This document shows positions 1 through 9,708 of a stretch of 64,000 nt of DNA, piece after piece. The translations under genes were made by a program, and so were the position numbers. The notes beneath the pieces are model-generated. The model had not been told where the DNA came from and made no database searches. It worked only from the letters and a program-made list of their open reading frames with translations. This DNA is from Clostridiales bacterium (lineage in GTDB: Bacteria > Bacillota_E > Sulfobacillia > Sulfobacillales > JAIMBI01), in NCBI GenBank assembly GCA_027318915.1, contig DAHVOH010000006.1, positions 3,594 through 67,593 of the forward strand. The letters are read 5' to 3'. Each line of letters opens with the position of its first letter. The first letter of the stretch is position 1.

Positions 1-198
1 CGGGTCTTTGAGCAACCCAGCATGGGGGGTATGACTCTGGCGGCCGCGAAGGACCGGGCCACCTGCCGGTCCTGGACGGAACCCGACGGCCTTGGCTGTC
101 CCTCCTGGACCTGCCGCGGGGTTGCTTCCGCAGGGTGAGCGGCGGATGTCGCCCGCTCGGCCAGGACGCCGACGGCGCCGGCCACGATGAGACGCCCG

Positions 199-996
199 TT
201 ACGGCCCGTCCTCCTCCGCAGAGCCGGGATACAGCGCGGGCATCCCCAGCGTGAGTCCGCCGTCGACGACGATGACCTGACCGCGGACGAAGTCGGAGTC
301 GGGCGAGGCTAAAAACGCGGCCACGCCCGCCACGTCGTCGGGTGTTCCGGCTCGACCGGCCGGCGTCAGTCGGCGTGCTTCATCCAACAGGGGCCCGTCG
401 TCTCCCCCCATGTAAAACAAGGTGGAGTCGGTGGCAATGATGCCCGGGCTGATGCCGTTGACCCGAATGCCGAGTGGCGCCAGCTCGACGGCCAGATATC
501 GCACCAAAGCCTCCTGCGCGGCTTTGGCGGAACCCAGGAGCGCATAGCGGGGAATCACGTGGGTGGCGCCGGTTCCGGAAATGGTGATGATGCTGGAGCC
601 CGCCGGCATGACGGGAACGATTCCCTGCACCAATTGGAACAGGGACCCCACCACCACTCGATAGGTCCGGTCGAGGTGTCGCTGTTCGATGGCAAGAGCC
701 GGTTTGAATGCCGTGGCCGCGGCCGAGGCGACCAGCACCCGGACGGCGCCCGCCCATTCCGCCACGCGGGTAGCCAGGTGGTCGACCTCCTGGGGCCACT
801 CCAAGTCGGCGGCGAACACCTCACTCGCACGGCCGCAGGCCTGTACCAAACGGGCCGTCTCTTCCGCACCGTCCCGGTCGCGCCGAAAATGCACCGCCAC
901 ATCAAAGCCGTCCCGGGCCAAGCGGACGGCCACCGCCCGCCCGATGCCGCGCGAACTTCCCGTGACCAACGCCGTCCGCGTCCCCGTCGTCTTCAT
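199..996 (-). CDS. fabL: FabL-like enoyl-[acyl-carrier-protein] reductase (SDR family)
   Basis: 265-residue short-chain dehydrogenase. The cofactor loop TGSSRGIG (12-19) is intact. The catalytic Tyr151 and Lys158 are separated by six residues (YALLGSAK), the Y-x6-K spacing of enoyl-ACP reductases and not the Y-x3-K of ketoreductases. The segment LLDEARRLTPAGR and the closing VDGG also follow Bacillus FabL. Expected role: NAD(P)H-dependent final reduction step of fatty-acid elongation in the cytosol. The ATG at 996 is chosen because the Rossmann strand begins right after it and GTGGAG lies a few bases upstream; the open frame runs 60 residues further without looking like protein. It stands alone, divergent from the glycan operon. 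A generic SDR remains possible. Confidence 0.8.
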   Translation of the reverse strand: MKTTGTRTALVTGSSRGIGRAVAVRLARDGFDVAVHFRRDRDGAEETARLVQACGRASEVFAADLEWPQEVDHLATRVAEWAGAVRVLVASAAATAFKPALAIEQRHLDRTYRVVVGSLFQLVQGIVPVMPAGSSIITISGTGATHVIPRYALLGSAKAAQEALVRYLAVELAPLGIRVNGISPGIIATDSTLFYMGGDDGPLLDEARRLTPAGRAGTPDDVAGVAAFLASPDSDFVRGQVIVVDGGLTLGMPALYPGSAEEDGP

Positions 997-1310
997 GATC
1001 TCCACGATATAACGCGGTACGGACGCTGACCAGCGGGTCGTGAGCTCATCCCCCGTCGCGGTGCCCGCCCGGAGCGCCGGGGGTTGGTCCCGACACCTAA
1101 CCGCCGGACTGCCGCTGTGGGCTGGCCCCAACCGATCCGGCCGAGACGTCGGAGTGCTCGAGCGCCCTGTCACCAAAGGGTATCCGGCTGCGTTTTACGG
1201 ATCGACGAGTCTGACCGATTCCGTGCATCAGCTTGCGTCCCAACACGTCGATCCGGGTGCCGTCGCCGCGATTTGCCAGCGGATGCGGACAAAATCCGCC
1301 CGAAGGTGCG

Positions 1311-1319
1311 TGCTATAAT
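1311..1319 (+). promoter_or_regulatory. extended -10 promoter of the glycan operon
   Basis: TGCTATAAT is a perfect extended -10 element 28 bases upstream of the first ATG of the operon. No convincing -35 hexamer lies 16-18 bases upstream. The rest of the 351-base gap between 997 and 1347 shows nothing else recognisable. Confidence 0.6.
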
Positions 1320-1347
1320 CAATCGCTGAACTGGAGGGACGCATCGG

Positions 1348-3258
1348 ATGGCACAGCGGGCGCTTTTTTATGCCAAACTGCTCTTGGCGATGGCCGTCGA
1401 CGCTGTGCTGGTCAACGTCGCCGTGTATTTTGCCCTCTTTTTACGATTTGACACGGCCCATGTACCGGCGGCGTATCTCGTTCCCTATCTCCACGTGGCG
1501 ACGTGGTTCACGCTGGGGACCATCGGCCTTTTCTTGGGGCTGAGGATTTATCACCGTTTGTGGCAGTATGCGTCGGCCTTGGACGGGCTGGTGCTGGGCT
1601 TGGGAGTGACCCTGAGCGCGCTTTGGCTGGCGGCGCTGATTTATGCCCACGGCGGAGCGCACTATTCCCGCGCCGTATTTGCCCTGTATTGGCTCGTCGG
1701 CCTAGTTCTTTTGGGCGGGGTTCGATTCGTGCGCAAGTCCATGAACGATGTGCGCTGGCGGCTTCGCGAACAGGGTGCGCCGCGGGTGTTGATCTTGGGC
1801 GCGGGCAAGGCCGGGCAGCTGGTGGCGCGCGAACTCTCCCGCCATCCCGAGGTCGGGCGCGCGATCGGATTTTTGGATGATGACCCTCAAAAGCGTGGAA
1901 TGCAATTGGACGGGCTCCGGGTGCTGGGGCGCATCGACGACATGCGCGCTGTGGCGGAGCGGTTCGAGATTGACCAAATTATCATCGCCATGCCGTCGGT
2001 AGCCGGTGTCGGCGTGCGCCGACTCGTCGAGGAGGCGCGGGCGGCGGGCATCCGGGCTCGCATTCTCCCGGGGTTGAACCAGGTCATCGACGGCCGGGTG
2101 CACGTGAATCAGATTCGCGACATCCAGATCGAGGACTTGCTGCAGCGCACGCCGGCCGACATCGACCTGGGGGAAATTGCGTCCTACCTTACGGGACGCA
2201 CCGTGCTGGTGACGGGCGCGGGCGGCACCATCGGCTCGGAACTGGCCCGCCAAGTCGCGTCCTTCCACCCGCAGCAGCTGGTGCTGCTGGGTCTCGATGA
2301 GACCAGTGTGTTCAACATCCACCAGGAGATCGGCGAGATGGCCCCCGACCTGGAGGCCATTCCGATCGTGGCCGACCTCCGGGATCGCGTCCATGTGGAA
2401 CGACTCTTTCAGACGGTGCGTCCCCAGGTGGTCTTTCACGCGGCGGCGCACAAGCATGTGCCGCTGATGGAAGGTCAGCCCGACGAGGCGGTCCGCAACA
2501 ACGTGGGAAGCCTCTGGGCTTTGGCCGAGATGGCCGATCGCTATCGGACCGAGACCTTTGTCTTCATTTCGACCGACAAGGCGGTCAATCCGACCAGCGT
2601 GTACGGGGCCACCAAACGGGTGGGGGAGTTGCTGGTAACCTCCTACGCAGGGCGTTCCCGGACGCGCTTCGTCACCGTCCGCTTCGGCAATGTGCTGGGG
2701 TCGCGGGGAAGCGTGGTGCCGACGTTCCAGCGTCAAATCCAGTCCGGCGGACCGGTCACGGTGACCCATCCGGAAATGGTGCGCTATTTCATGACCGCCA
2801 CCGAGGCGGCGCAGCTGGTGATTCAGGCGGGAGCCATGGGCCGCGGGGGCGAGATTTTCGTTCTGGACATGGGTGAGCCGCTGCGCATCCTGGATTTGGC
2901 CATGAACCTCATTCGTCTGTCCGGCCTCACGCCGGGCCAGGACATCGAGATTGTCTTCACCGGCGTCCGACCCGGCGAAAAGCTGTATGAGGAGCCGCTG
3001 ACGCGAGAAGACCGGGCGCGGGCCAGCCGGCATCAGCGCATCTTTGTCGCGAGCCAGGACCCCATCGATCCCGACTGGGTTCTCCGGGAGGGCGACCGTC
3101 TGTTGAGTTTGGCCGAGCAGGGCGAGTCACGCCCCATCGTCACGGCCCTGTTGCAACTGGTGCCGGAATACCGTCCGAATCGCCGCGACTGGGTGACCAT
3201 GCTGGGGCGGTTGGAGGAAGGAGGCCCCGCGCATGCCCTGGACCCCGGAAGCCGTTGA
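1348..3258 (+). CDS. membrane nucleotide-sugar 4,6-dehydratase (CapD/PglF/WbpM type)
   Basis: 636 residues. Four hydrophobic helices fill roughly residues 1-125. A first Rossmann segment follows (ILGAGKAG from about 149), and then the catalytic SDR domain with VTGAGGTIG at 288-296. The family converts UDP-GlcNAc to the 4-keto-6-deoxy sugar at the inner face of the membrane. The active-site segment STDKAVNP followed by SVYGATKR places Tyr419 and Lys423. Large membrane members usually have Met where this one has Tyr, so it carries the SYK triad of the small soluble FlaA1/PseB enzymes. Ribosome site GGAGG at 1333-1337. It is the first gene of an operon that continues with overlapping genes to 10308. 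It probably feeds the aminotransferase at 8534 and the phosphoglycosyl transferase at 9709 to make a bacillosamine-like lipid-linked sugar; that substrate is inferred. Confidence 0.88.
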   Translation: MAQRALFYAKLLLAMAVDAVLVNVAVYFALFLRFDTAHVPAAYLVPYLHVATWFTLGTIGLFLGLRIYHRLWQYASALDGLVLGLGVTLSALWLAALIYAHGGAHYSRAVFALYWLVGLVLLGGVRFVRKSMNDVRWRLREQGAPRVLILGAGKAGQLVARELSRHPEVGRAIGFLDDDPQKRGMQLDGLRVLGRIDDMRAVAERFEIDQIIIAMPSVAGVGVRRLVEEARAAGIRARILPGLNQVIDGRVHVNQIRDIQIEDLLQRTPADIDLGEIASYLTGRTVLVTGAGGTIGSELARQVASFHPQQLVLLGLDETSVFNIHQEIGEMAPDLEAIPIVADLRDRVHVERLFQTVRPQVVFHAAAHKHVPLMEGQPDEAVRNNVGSLWALAEMADRYRTETFVFISTDKAVNPTSVYGATKRVGELLVTSYAGRSRTRFVTVRFGNVLGSRGSVVPTFQRQIQSGGPVTVTHPEMVRYFMTATEAAQLVIQAGAMGRGGEIFVLDMGEPLRILDLAMNLIRLSGLTPGQDIEIVFTGVRPGEKLYEEPLTREDRARASRHQRIFVASQDPIDPDWVLREGDRLLSLAEQGESRPIVTALLQLVPEYRPNRRDWVTMLGRLEEGGPAHALDPGSR

Positions 3259-4564
3259 GCTGCGACGACGGCTGACGGCGCGGGAGGCTGTCGTTGCCGT
3301 CGTGGGTCTCGGGTATGTGGGACTACCGCTGGCGGTGGAGCAGGCCCGCGCCGGCTTCAGCGTGCTGGGCTTGGATGACAACGGCACGAAAGTGGCGCAG
3401 GTCAATCGAGCCGAGAACTACATTCCCGATGTGGCCGAGGCCGACCTGTCGCGCATGGTGGAAGCGGGTCGGCTGAAGGCCACGACGCGTTACCGAGACT
3501 TGGCGGACGCCGACGTCATCCTGGTGGCGGTGCCCACGCCGCTGACGCCGAACAAGGAGCCCGATCTTTCGTACATCCTGGCCGTCGCGGACCGATTGCG
3601 GGGCATTCTGCGCGCCGGTCAATTGGTCGTGTTGGAATCCACCACGTATCCGGGGACCACCGAAGAGGTGCTGCGGCCCATCTTGGAGACCTCCGGGCTG
3701 GTCGTGGGCGAAGAGCTTTTCATTGCCTATTCGCCCGAGCGCGTGGACCCGGGCAATGCCGTGTACCAGACGCGCAACACCCCGAAGCTGGTGGGCGGGA
3801 GCACGGCCGTCTGCGGAGAACTGGCGGAGCTCTTTTACCAGCAGTCGCTCGGTGAGGTGGTGCGTGTCACCTCCCCCGCCGTGGCGGAGATGGCCAAAGT
3901 GTTTGAGAACACGTATCGCGCCGTCAACATTGCCCTCGTGAACGAGATGGCCCTGCTGTGCGATCGCATGGGACTCGACGTGTGGGAGGTGCTGCGGGCC
4001 GCCGGCACCAAGCCGTTCGGCATTCAGATCTTTTATCCCGGTCCGGGGGTCGGCGGCCACTGCATTCCGCTGGACCCGTTCTACCTGGCATGGAAGGCGC
4101 GCGAGTACGATTTTCCGACCCGCTTCATCGAGTTGGCCGGTGAGATCAATCTCCGCATGCCGTACTTTGTCGTGGACAAGCTGCAGGCGGCGCTCAATCA
4201 GGACAAAAAGCCGATGACCGGCGCGCGGGTGCTAGTGCTCGGCGTTGCGTACAAGAAGGACAGCAACGACGCCCGGGAGTCGCCGGCGCTCAAGGTGATG
4301 GAGCTGTTGGAGGCACGGGGGGCCGAGGTGGTGTACCACGACCCGCTCATCCCGGAAATCCGGCCCCAGGCGTCGTTTCGGCGGCTGGCCCGATCGGTGC
4401 CGCTCGATGACGAGCGTTTGGCTTGGGCGGACGCCGTGGTCATTACCACAGACCATTCGTCGGTGGACTATGCACGCGTCGTGGCGCGGGCCCGCCTCAT
4501 ATTGGACACCCGAAACGCCCTGTACGGTGTTCCGGCGGGGCGGGCGCGCGTCGTCAAACTGTAA
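3233..4564 (+). CDS. wbpA: UDP-N-acetylglucosamine 6-dehydrogenase (WbpA/VipA family)
   Basis: 443-residue UDP-sugar dehydrogenase that oxidises the C6 hydroxyl to a carboxylate with two NAD+. The N-terminal NAD loop is VVGLGYVGLP. The catalytic Cys277 sits in GGHCIPLDP, and the C-terminal UDP-binding domain begins near VLGVAYKKD. The GHCIPLDPFYL form and the neighbours wbpB, wbpD, wbpE and wbpI point to UDP-GlcNAc as substrate, not UDP-Glc or UDP-ManNAc, although the last is hard to exclude from sequence alone. The ATG lies behind AGGAAGGAGG (3214-3223), inside the last 26 bases of the dehydratase gene. Confidence 0.88.
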   Translation: MPWTPEAVELRRRLTAREAVVAVVGLGYVGLPLAVEQARAGFSVLGLDDNGTKVAQVNRAENYIPDVAEADLSRMVEAGRLKATTRYRDLADADVILVAVPTPLTPNKEPDLSYILAVADRLRGILRAGQLVVLESTTYPGTTEEVLRPILETSGLVVGEELFIAYSPERVDPGNAVYQTRNTPKLVGGSTAVCGELAELFYQQSLGEVVRVTSPAVAEMAKVFENTYRAVNIALVNEMALLCDRMGLDVWEVLRAAGTKPFGIQIFYPGPGVGGHCIPLDPFYLAWKAREYDFPTRFIELAGEINLRMPYFVVDKLQAALNQDKKPMTGARVLVLGVAYKKDSNDARESPALKVMELLEARGAEVVYHDPLIPEIRPQASFRRLARSVPLDDERLAWADAVVITTDHSSVDYARVVARARLILDTRNALYGVPAGRARVVKL

Positions 4565-4588
4565 GCGTCTGTAGCAAGGGGGAGCGCG

Positions 4589-5647
4589 ATGGCGGTTCGA
4601 CTGGGTCTGGTGGGTTGCGGCGCCATCGGCCAAAAACACCTGCAGGCTCTGGTGCATTTGGACGAGGGGCAGTTGACCGCCACCGCCGACAGTGATCCGG
4701 AACGGGCCGCGGCGGCGGCTTTGCCGTTTGACGCCGCGAGCTTTTCGTCCGCCCACGAGTTGTTTGAAAGCGGCGTGGTGGACGCGGTCGTCATCGCGAC
4801 GCCGTCGGGTCTTCACGCCGATTTGGCCATGGAGGCCATGGAGCAGGGACTGGACGTCTTGGTGGAAAAGCCTTTGGCCCTGTCCTGGGAGCAGGCGGCG
4901 GCTCTGACCCAGTTTGCCGACCAAGCCGGGTTGATTTTGGCGGTGACACACTTCAATCGCCTGCTGCCTGCGGCGGCCGCCGTGTTGGAGGCATGCCGGC
5001 AGGGTCGTCTCGGACGCCTGCTGTCGGGCGGCGTGGCCATCCGCTGGTCGCGTCCGGCTCCCTATTTTCAGGCGGCGCCTTGGCGCGGCACCCGGGCGAT
5101 GGATGGCGGCATGCTGTTCAACCAAGCCGTTCATGCCCTGGACTTGCTGGTTCAGTGCCTCGGGCCGGCGGAGGAAGTGTTTGCCTACGCCGACACCCTG
5201 ACTCACGCCATTGAGGCGGAGGACATTGTCGCCGGGACGGTGCGGTTTGCGTCGGGCGCGCTGGCGACCGTCAATGTGACCACGTCGGTGCCGGACCGCA
5301 ATTGGGAAGAGCGCATTACCATCGTGGGGGAAACGGGACTGGCCGTGCTGGGCCCTCAGGTCACTGAATTGGCCACGCTGCGGACGGCGGGCGGCGAAGA
5401 GGTCGAGATCGTGGGCCGTCTGCGGGCCGCCGCGCCGCTGCCCACATGGCACAGTCACTGGAACGCTCTGCAGGACTTCGTCGCCGCGGTGGAGACACGA
5501 ACGGTTCCCGCGCTGGCAGCCGACACCACCTTGGACGCGCTGGCCCTGATTGAGGCGCTGACGCGCTCCGGCATGACCGGGCGGGCGGTGAGCCTGGCTG
5601 AAGTCACTCACCCGGTGCCCGAGGAAGGAGGTGGGTCCCACGGCTGA
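4589..5647 (+). CDS. wbpB: Gfo/Idh/MocA-family UDP-sugar 3-dehydrogenase (WbpB-like)
   Basis: 352 residues. The NAD(P)-binding loop GCGAIGQKH is at the N-terminus and the family motif VEKPLALS carries the conserved Lys. In the ManNAc3NAcA pathway WbpB oxidises the 3-hydroxyl of UDP-GlcNAcA to a ketone, which the partner transaminase aminates. Position directly after wbpA and before the acetyltransferase and transaminase genes supports this role. The start at 4589 follows AGGGGGAGC; the spacer to wbpA is 24 bases. The general family call is secure; the exact substrate is inferred from context. Confidence 0.85.
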   Translation: MAVRLGLVGCGAIGQKHLQALVHLDEGQLTATADSDPERAAAAALPFDAASFSSAHELFESGVVDAVVIATPSGLHADLAMEAMEQGLDVLVEKPLALSWEQAAALTQFADQAGLILAVTHFNRLLPAAAAVLEACRQGRLGRLLSGGVAIRWSRPAPYFQAAPWRGTRAMDGGMLFNQAVHALDLLVQCLGPAEEVFAYADTLTHAIEAEDIVAGTVRFASGALATVNVTTSVPDRNWEERITIVGETGLAVLGPQVTELATLRTAGGEEVEIVGRLRAAAPLPTWHSHWNALQDFVAAVETRTVPALAADTTLDALALIEALTRSGMTGRAVSLAEVTHPVPEEGGGSHG

Positions 5648-6371
5648 GCCGGCGGCTCGCGGAACGGGTTGCGTGATTGAGGAGGGGGTCCGGTTTGGAG
5701 ACGGGGTGCGCCTGGGCCATTATGTGGTCGTGCACGCCGGCACCGTGCTGGGCGACGGCGTCATCGTGGACGATCATGCCGTGCTGGGCAAGCGCCCGCA
5801 CGTCTCTCGCACCAGTACGCTGGAGCTGACCGAGCTGGCGCCCCTGATTGTGGGGTCGGGCACCTATGTGGGCGCGCAGGCGGTATTGTATGCCGGGACG
5901 GTGGTGGAGGCTGAGGCGTTTGTGGCCGACAGTGCCCAGATTCGGGAACGTTGCCGCATCGGACGTCGGGTGGTGGTGGGCCGCGCCGTCACCATTGAGA
6001 ACGACTGTACGGTGGGCGACTACACCAAGCTGCAGACGGCGGCCTATCTGACGGCGCACTCCACGGTCGAGGACCATGTTTTCATCGCGCCCCAGGTCAC
6101 CACCACCAACGACCCGTACATCGCGCGGACCACCGCTCGCCACGCGGCCATCGCCGGACCCCACATCCATCGTGCCGCGCGGATCGGGGCGGGCGCCGTT
6201 CTCCTGCCGGGCGTCGATATCGGTCAGGAAGCTCTGGTGGCGGCCGGCTCCGTGGTCACCCGGGACGTGCCGGCCTACCGCGTGGTGATGGGAGTGCCGG
6301 CGCGCCCGGTGCGCGAGACGCCGCGGGAACAGTGGCTCTTGATGCCGGACGGAACGGAGGTGCCCGAATGA
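5631..6371 (+). CDS. wbpD: left-handed beta-helix sugar N-acetyltransferase (WbpD-like)
   Basis: 246 residues made largely of hexapeptide repeats such as [12 protein letters not shown] and IVDDHA, the acetyl-CoA-dependent beta-helix fold that assembles as trimers. It is longer than typical WbpD proteins (about 190 residues). In context it should acetylate the 3-amino group of UDP-GlcNAc3NA. The operon also contains a 4-amino-sugar branch without its own PglD acetyltransferase, so it might serve both. It begins with GTG at 5631, overlapping wbpB by 17 bases; GAGGAAG at 5621-5627 is the likely ribosome site, since the adjacent GGAGG is too close. Confidence 0.82.
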   Translation: MGPTAEPAARGTGCVIEEGVRFGDGVRLGHYVVVHAGTVLGDGVIVDDHAVLGKRPHVSRTSTLELTELAPLIVGSGTYVGAQAVLYAGTVVEAEAFVADSAQIRERCRIGRRVVVGRAVTIENDCTVGDYTKLQTAAYLTAHSTVEDHVFIAPQVTTTNDPYIARTTARHAAIAGPHIHRAARIGAGAVLLPGVDIGQEALVAAGSVVTRDVPAYRVVMGVPARPVRETPREQWLLMPDGTEVPE

Positions 6372-7486
6372 CAGAAACCGAGATTCCGGCGTTCAGCCTG
6401 ACGCGGCAGATTGAATCGCTGCGGCCGGAACTGGACGCGGCCTGGGCGCGCGTGGTGGACTCCGGGCAGTTCATCCTGGGCGGCGAGGTGGACCTCCTGG
6501 AGCGTGAGCTGCAGGGTCTCCTCGGTGTAGAGGCGGTCGGCGTCGCCAACGGGTCGGACGCGTTGTACCTGGCGCTGCGCGCGCTCGGCATCGGCCCTGG
6601 TGACGAAGTGGTCACGACGCCGTTCACATTTTTCGCCACCGCCGGCAGCATTGTCCGCGCCGGAGCGCGACCGGTCTTCGCGGATGTCGATCCGGATACG
6701 TTTAACTTGGACCCCAATCAGGCTCTGGCGCGTGTTACCCCCCGTACGCGTGCGATCCTGCCGGTCCATCTGTTCGGGCTGATGGCCGACTCCGCCGCTT
6801 TGGCGGCGGGCTATGCCGGCCCCATCGTGGAAGACGCCGCCCAGGCCATTCTGGCGACACAGAACGGCCGGGCGGCGGGCACGGTGGGTGACCTCGGCTG
6901 TTTCAGCTTTTTCCCCACCAAGAACCTGGGTGCATTTGGCGACGGTGGACTGGTCGTCAGCCGTCGCCCCGAGCTGGCTGCGGCCGTGCGGACGCTGCGG
7001 GTGCATGGCGCTGCCCGCAAGTACTATCACGAGCAGCTGGGCATCAATTCCCGATTGGACGCGCTGCAGGCCGCCATCCTGCGCGTGAAGCTGGCGCATC
7101 TGGAGGAGTGGACCCGCCGCCGCCGGATATTGGCCGCCCGCTACCAGGCAGGCATCTTGGCGGCCGGACTCCACGAGCGCGTGCGCCCGCAGCGGGTCCC
7201 GCCGGGGTTCGCACCGGTCTGGCATCAATTTACGGTGCGAGTGGAGCAGCGTGAGAGGCTGCAGACGTTTTTGGCACAGCGCGGGGTGGGGACGACCGTG
7301 TACTATCCCCACCCGCTACACCTGCTGCCCGTGTTTTCGGACTTGGGGCATCGACCCGGGGATTTTCCGGCCGCGGAGGCGCTGAGTGCGGAGGCGGTGT
7401 CGCTGCCGCTTTACCCGGAGCTGTCCGAGGCGGACGTGGACCGGGTGGTCGATGCCCTGGCGGCATTTTATCGTGTCGCGGATTAA
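6368..7486 (+). CDS. wbpE: PLP-dependent sugar 3-aminotransferase (WbpE-like, DegT/DnrJ/EryC1)
   Basis: 372-residue fold-type I aminotransferase. The internal-aldimine lysine is Lys185 in [14 protein letters not shown], and the PLP-phosphate contacts ([11 protein letters not shown]) and VEDAAQ are in place. Family role: transfers the amino group of glutamate to a keto-sugar nucleotide, here expected to be the 3-keto product of WbpB. ATG 6368 overlaps the wbpD stop as ATGA and has CGGAGG at 6354-6359. An in-frame upstream start at 6332 is less likely because it adds twelve unrelated residues. Confidence 0.87.
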   Translation: MTETEIPAFSLTRQIESLRPELDAAWARVVDSGQFILGGEVDLLERELQGLLGVEAVGVANGSDALYLALRALGIGPGDEVVTTPFTFFATAGSIVRAGARPVFADVDPDTFNLDPNQALARVTPRTRAILPVHLFGLMADSAALAAGYAGPIVEDAAQAILATQNGRAAGTVGDLGCFSFFPTKNLGAFGDGGLVVSRRPELAAAVRTLRVHGAARKYYHEQLGINSRLDALQAAILRVKLAHLEEWTRRRRILAARYQAGILAAGLHERVRPQRVPPGFAPVWHQFTVRVEQRERLQTFLAQRGVGTTVYYPHPLHLLPVFSDLGHRPGDFPAAEALSAEAVSLPLYPELSEADVDRVVDALAAFYRVAD

Positions 7487-8531
7487 GGTCCTCACGGTGG
7501 TGGGCGCGCGGCCGCAGTTCATCAAGGCGGCCGCCGTGAGTCCGCGGCTTCGGCGAGTGGCCGACGAGGTGCTGGTGCACACGGGCCAGCACTATGACGT
7601 GACGCTGAGCCAGGTGTTCTTCGACGAACTGGGGCTGCCGGCGCCCGACGTCTGGCTGGACGTCGGCTCCGGCAGCCACGGCGTTCAGACCGGCCGCATG
7701 CTGGCTCTGCTGGACCCGGTGCTGGAGCAGGAGCGCCCCGACTGGGTCCTGGTGTACGGCGACACCAACAGCACCCTGGCCGGCGCGCTGGCGGCCGCCA
7801 AGATGCACATCCCGGTGGCGCATGTGGAGGCGGGGCTGCGGAGCTACAACCGAGCCATGCCGGAGGAGATCAACCGGGTGCTGACTGATCACGTGGCGGA
7901 CCGCCTGTATTGCCCGGCCCCCTTTGCGGCCGACAACCTGGCCCGCGAAGGCATTCGTCGGGGCGTGCGGGTGACGGGCGACGTGATGGACGACGCCGTG
8001 CGCCAAGTGGCGCTGGATCCCGAGGTGCTGCGCGATTTCCATCTGACCCGCGGGGGGTACTACTTGGCCACGGTCCACCGGCAGGAGAACACGGAGCGGC
8101 GCGAGCGGCTGGCAGATATTTTGGATGTCTTCTTACGGCTCGACGGACCCGTGGTGCTGCCCCTGCATCCGCGCACCCGAGACCGGGTGGCCCGGTTCGG
8201 ACTGGAGGGGAGACTGGCGGCGCTTAGTGTGCTGCCTCCGCAGGGATACCGGGCGTCACTGACGCTGATTGACGGTGCGCGCGCGGTCCTCACGGATTCC
8301 GGGGGAGTGCAGCGCGAGGCGGCCGCGCTGGGCGTGCCGTGTTATGTCCTGCGCGAGGAGACGGAGTGGATCGACCTGGTGCAGAGCGGGCAGGCGGTCC
8401 TGGTGGGGACAGAGCCTGCGCGGGTGGCGGAGGCGGTGCGCCGCCATGAAGCCCGCGGGCGGGCGAGAGAGTTGCGCGGCAGCCCGGCGGACCAAGTGGT
8501 GGCGGATTTGCTGGCGAGCGAGGAGGCGTGA
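7473..8531 (+). CDS. wbpI: UDP-N-acetylglucosamine 2-epimerase (WbpI/WecB family)
   Basis: 352 residues of a GT-B-like non-hydrolysing epimerase. Landmarks are VVGARPQFIKAA at the N-terminus, HVEAGLRSYNR, PEEINR in the middle and TDSGGVQREA near the C-terminus, with the conserved Glu/His/Asp residues. In this operon it should invert C2 of UDP-GlcNAc3NAcA to give UDP-ManNAc3NAcA, the last step of the pathway. GTG 7473 is preferred because the first beta strand starts right after it; the overlap with wbpE is 14 bases and the ribosome site is weak, suggesting translational coupling. A plain WecB (UDP-ManNAc) role is the alternative. Confidence 0.86.
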   Translation: MSRIKVLTVVGARPQFIKAAAVSPRLRRVADEVLVHTGQHYDVTLSQVFFDELGLPAPDVWLDVGSGSHGVQTGRMLALLDPVLEQERPDWVLVYGDTNSTLAGALAAAKMHIPVAHVEAGLRSYNRAMPEEINRVLTDHVADRLYCPAPFAADNLAREGIRRGVRVTGDVMDDAVRQVALDPEVLRDFHLTRGGYYLATVHRQENTERRERLADILDVFLRLDGPVVLPLHPRTRDRVARFGLEGRLAALSVLPPQGYRASLTLIDGARAVLTDSGGVQREAAALGVPCYVLREETEWIDLVQSGQAVLVGTEPARVAEAVRRHEARGRARELRGSPADQVVADLLASEEA

Positions 8532-8533
8532 CG

Positions 8534-9694
8534 ATGCGGGAAACGTTTCTGGATTACAACCGGCCCGATGTCACCGAAGCGGAGGTCGAAGCGGTAGCCG
8601 ACGCCGTGCGGTCATTTTGGCTGACCCGGGGCCCCCGGGTCGGCCAGTTTGAGGCGGCACTGGCCGCATATCTCCACGCCCCTCACGTCGTGGCCGTCAG
8701 TTCATGCACGGCCGCCCTGCATCTGGCGCTGGTCGCCGCCGGGGTGGGGCCCGGTGACGAGGTGGTCACGACCCCGCTCACCTTTGCCGCCTCGGTCAAC
8801 GTCATCATTCATGCCGGGGCCACCCCGGTGCTGGCGGATGTGGACCCGGCCACCGGACTTTTAGACCCCGTCGCCGCAGAGGCCGCCGTCACCGAGCGGA
8901 CGCGGGCGGTGTTGCCCGTCGACTACGCCGGATTTGCCGTCGATGTGGATGCCTTTCGCGCTTTGACGGCGCCTCGCGGCCTGGCGCTGGTGGAAGACGC
9001 CGCCCACGCCATGGCCACCCGGTATCGGGGGCGCCGGGTGGGGGAAGACGGCCATTGGACGGCGTTTTCGTTCTATGCCACCAAAAACCTGGCCACCGGC
9101 GAAGGGGGTGCCTTGGTCTGTCCCGACGCCGAGCAGGCTGACCGGGTGCGGGTGCTGTCGGCCCACGGGATGACCAAGAATGCCTGGAATCGGTACAGTG
9201 AAACAGGTTCTTGGTACTACGAAATATTGGCGGCCGGGTTCAAGTACAATATGACGGATCTGCAGGCCGCGCTCGGTTTGGTGCAGCTGTCGCGCCTGGA
9301 ATCTCTGCAGGCGCGCCGTGCCGCCATCGCGGCGGTCTTCAATGCCGGATTCGCCGACAACGCCGCGCTGGAAACGCCGGTGACGCCCCCCGGCGTGGAT
9401 CCGGCCTGGCATCTTTATCCGTTGCGCCTGCGCGAGGAAGCTCTCACAATCAATCGGGACCAGTTTTTCGAGGAGCTGAAGGCGCGGCGGATTGGATGTT
9501 CGGTGCACTTCATCCCGATTCACTTCCATCCCTACTACCGGGATCGCTATGGCTGGCGGGCGGGCGCATACCCTCACGCGGAGAGCTACTTTCGACGGGA
9601 AATCTCGTTGCCGCTGTACCCCAGCATGACGGATGCCGACGCACAGGACGTGGTGGAGGCCGTGAACGAGGTGGTGATGCAGCACCGCCGCTGA
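8534..9694 (+). CDS. second DegT/DnrJ/EryC1 sugar aminotransferase (PglE/PseC-like)
   Basis: 386 residues. Lys184 in FYATKNLATGEGG is the PLP lysine, and VEDAAHA and SSCTAALHL are family motifs. It is a paralogue of the enzyme at 6368 but clearly diverged. Placed after a complete 3-amino-sugar set and before a phosphoglycosyl transferase, it is best explained as the 4-aminotransferase acting on the 4-keto-6-deoxy product of the dehydratase at 1348. The start is ATG 8534, 7 bases after GAGGAGG; an in-frame GTG at 8528 overlaps the previous stop codon. Substrate assignment is inference. Confidence 0.8.
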   Translation: MRETFLDYNRPDVTEAEVEAVADAVRSFWLTRGPRVGQFEAALAAYLHAPHVVAVSSCTAALHLALVAAGVGPGDEVVTTPLTFAASVNVIIHAGATPVLADVDPATGLLDPVAAEAAVTERTRAVLPVDYAGFAVDVDAFRALTAPRGLALVEDAAHAMATRYRGRRVGEDGHWTAFSFYATKNLATGEGGALVCPDAEQADRVRVLSAHGMTKNAWNRYSETGSWYYEILAAGFKYNMTDLQAALGLVQLSRLESLQARRAAIAAVFNAGFADNAALETPVTPPGVDPAWHLYPLRLREEALTINRDQFFEELKARRIGCSVHFIPIHFHPYYRDRYGWRAGAYPHAESYFRREISLPLYPSMTDADAQDVVEAVNEVVMQHRR

Positions 9695-9708
9695 ACGGAG
9701 GGATTCCG

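Noticed and set aside
199..996. 3-oxoacyl-ACP reductase FabG
   Set aside because: The Tyr-Lys spacing is Y-x6-K, as in enoyl reductases, not Y-x3-K.
1718..1730. GGTTCGATTCG, resembling a tRNA T-loop
   Set aside because: It is inside the dehydratase coding region and no cloverleaf can be built around it.
1702..3033. 443-codon minus-strand frame opposite the dehydratase
   Set aside because: No family motif or ribosome site; shadow of the real gene.
3233..4564. UDP-glucose dehydrogenase (TuaD/Ugd)
   Set aside because: GGHCIPLDP and the neighbouring WbpB/D/E/I genes favour the UDP-GlcNAc dehydrogenase group.
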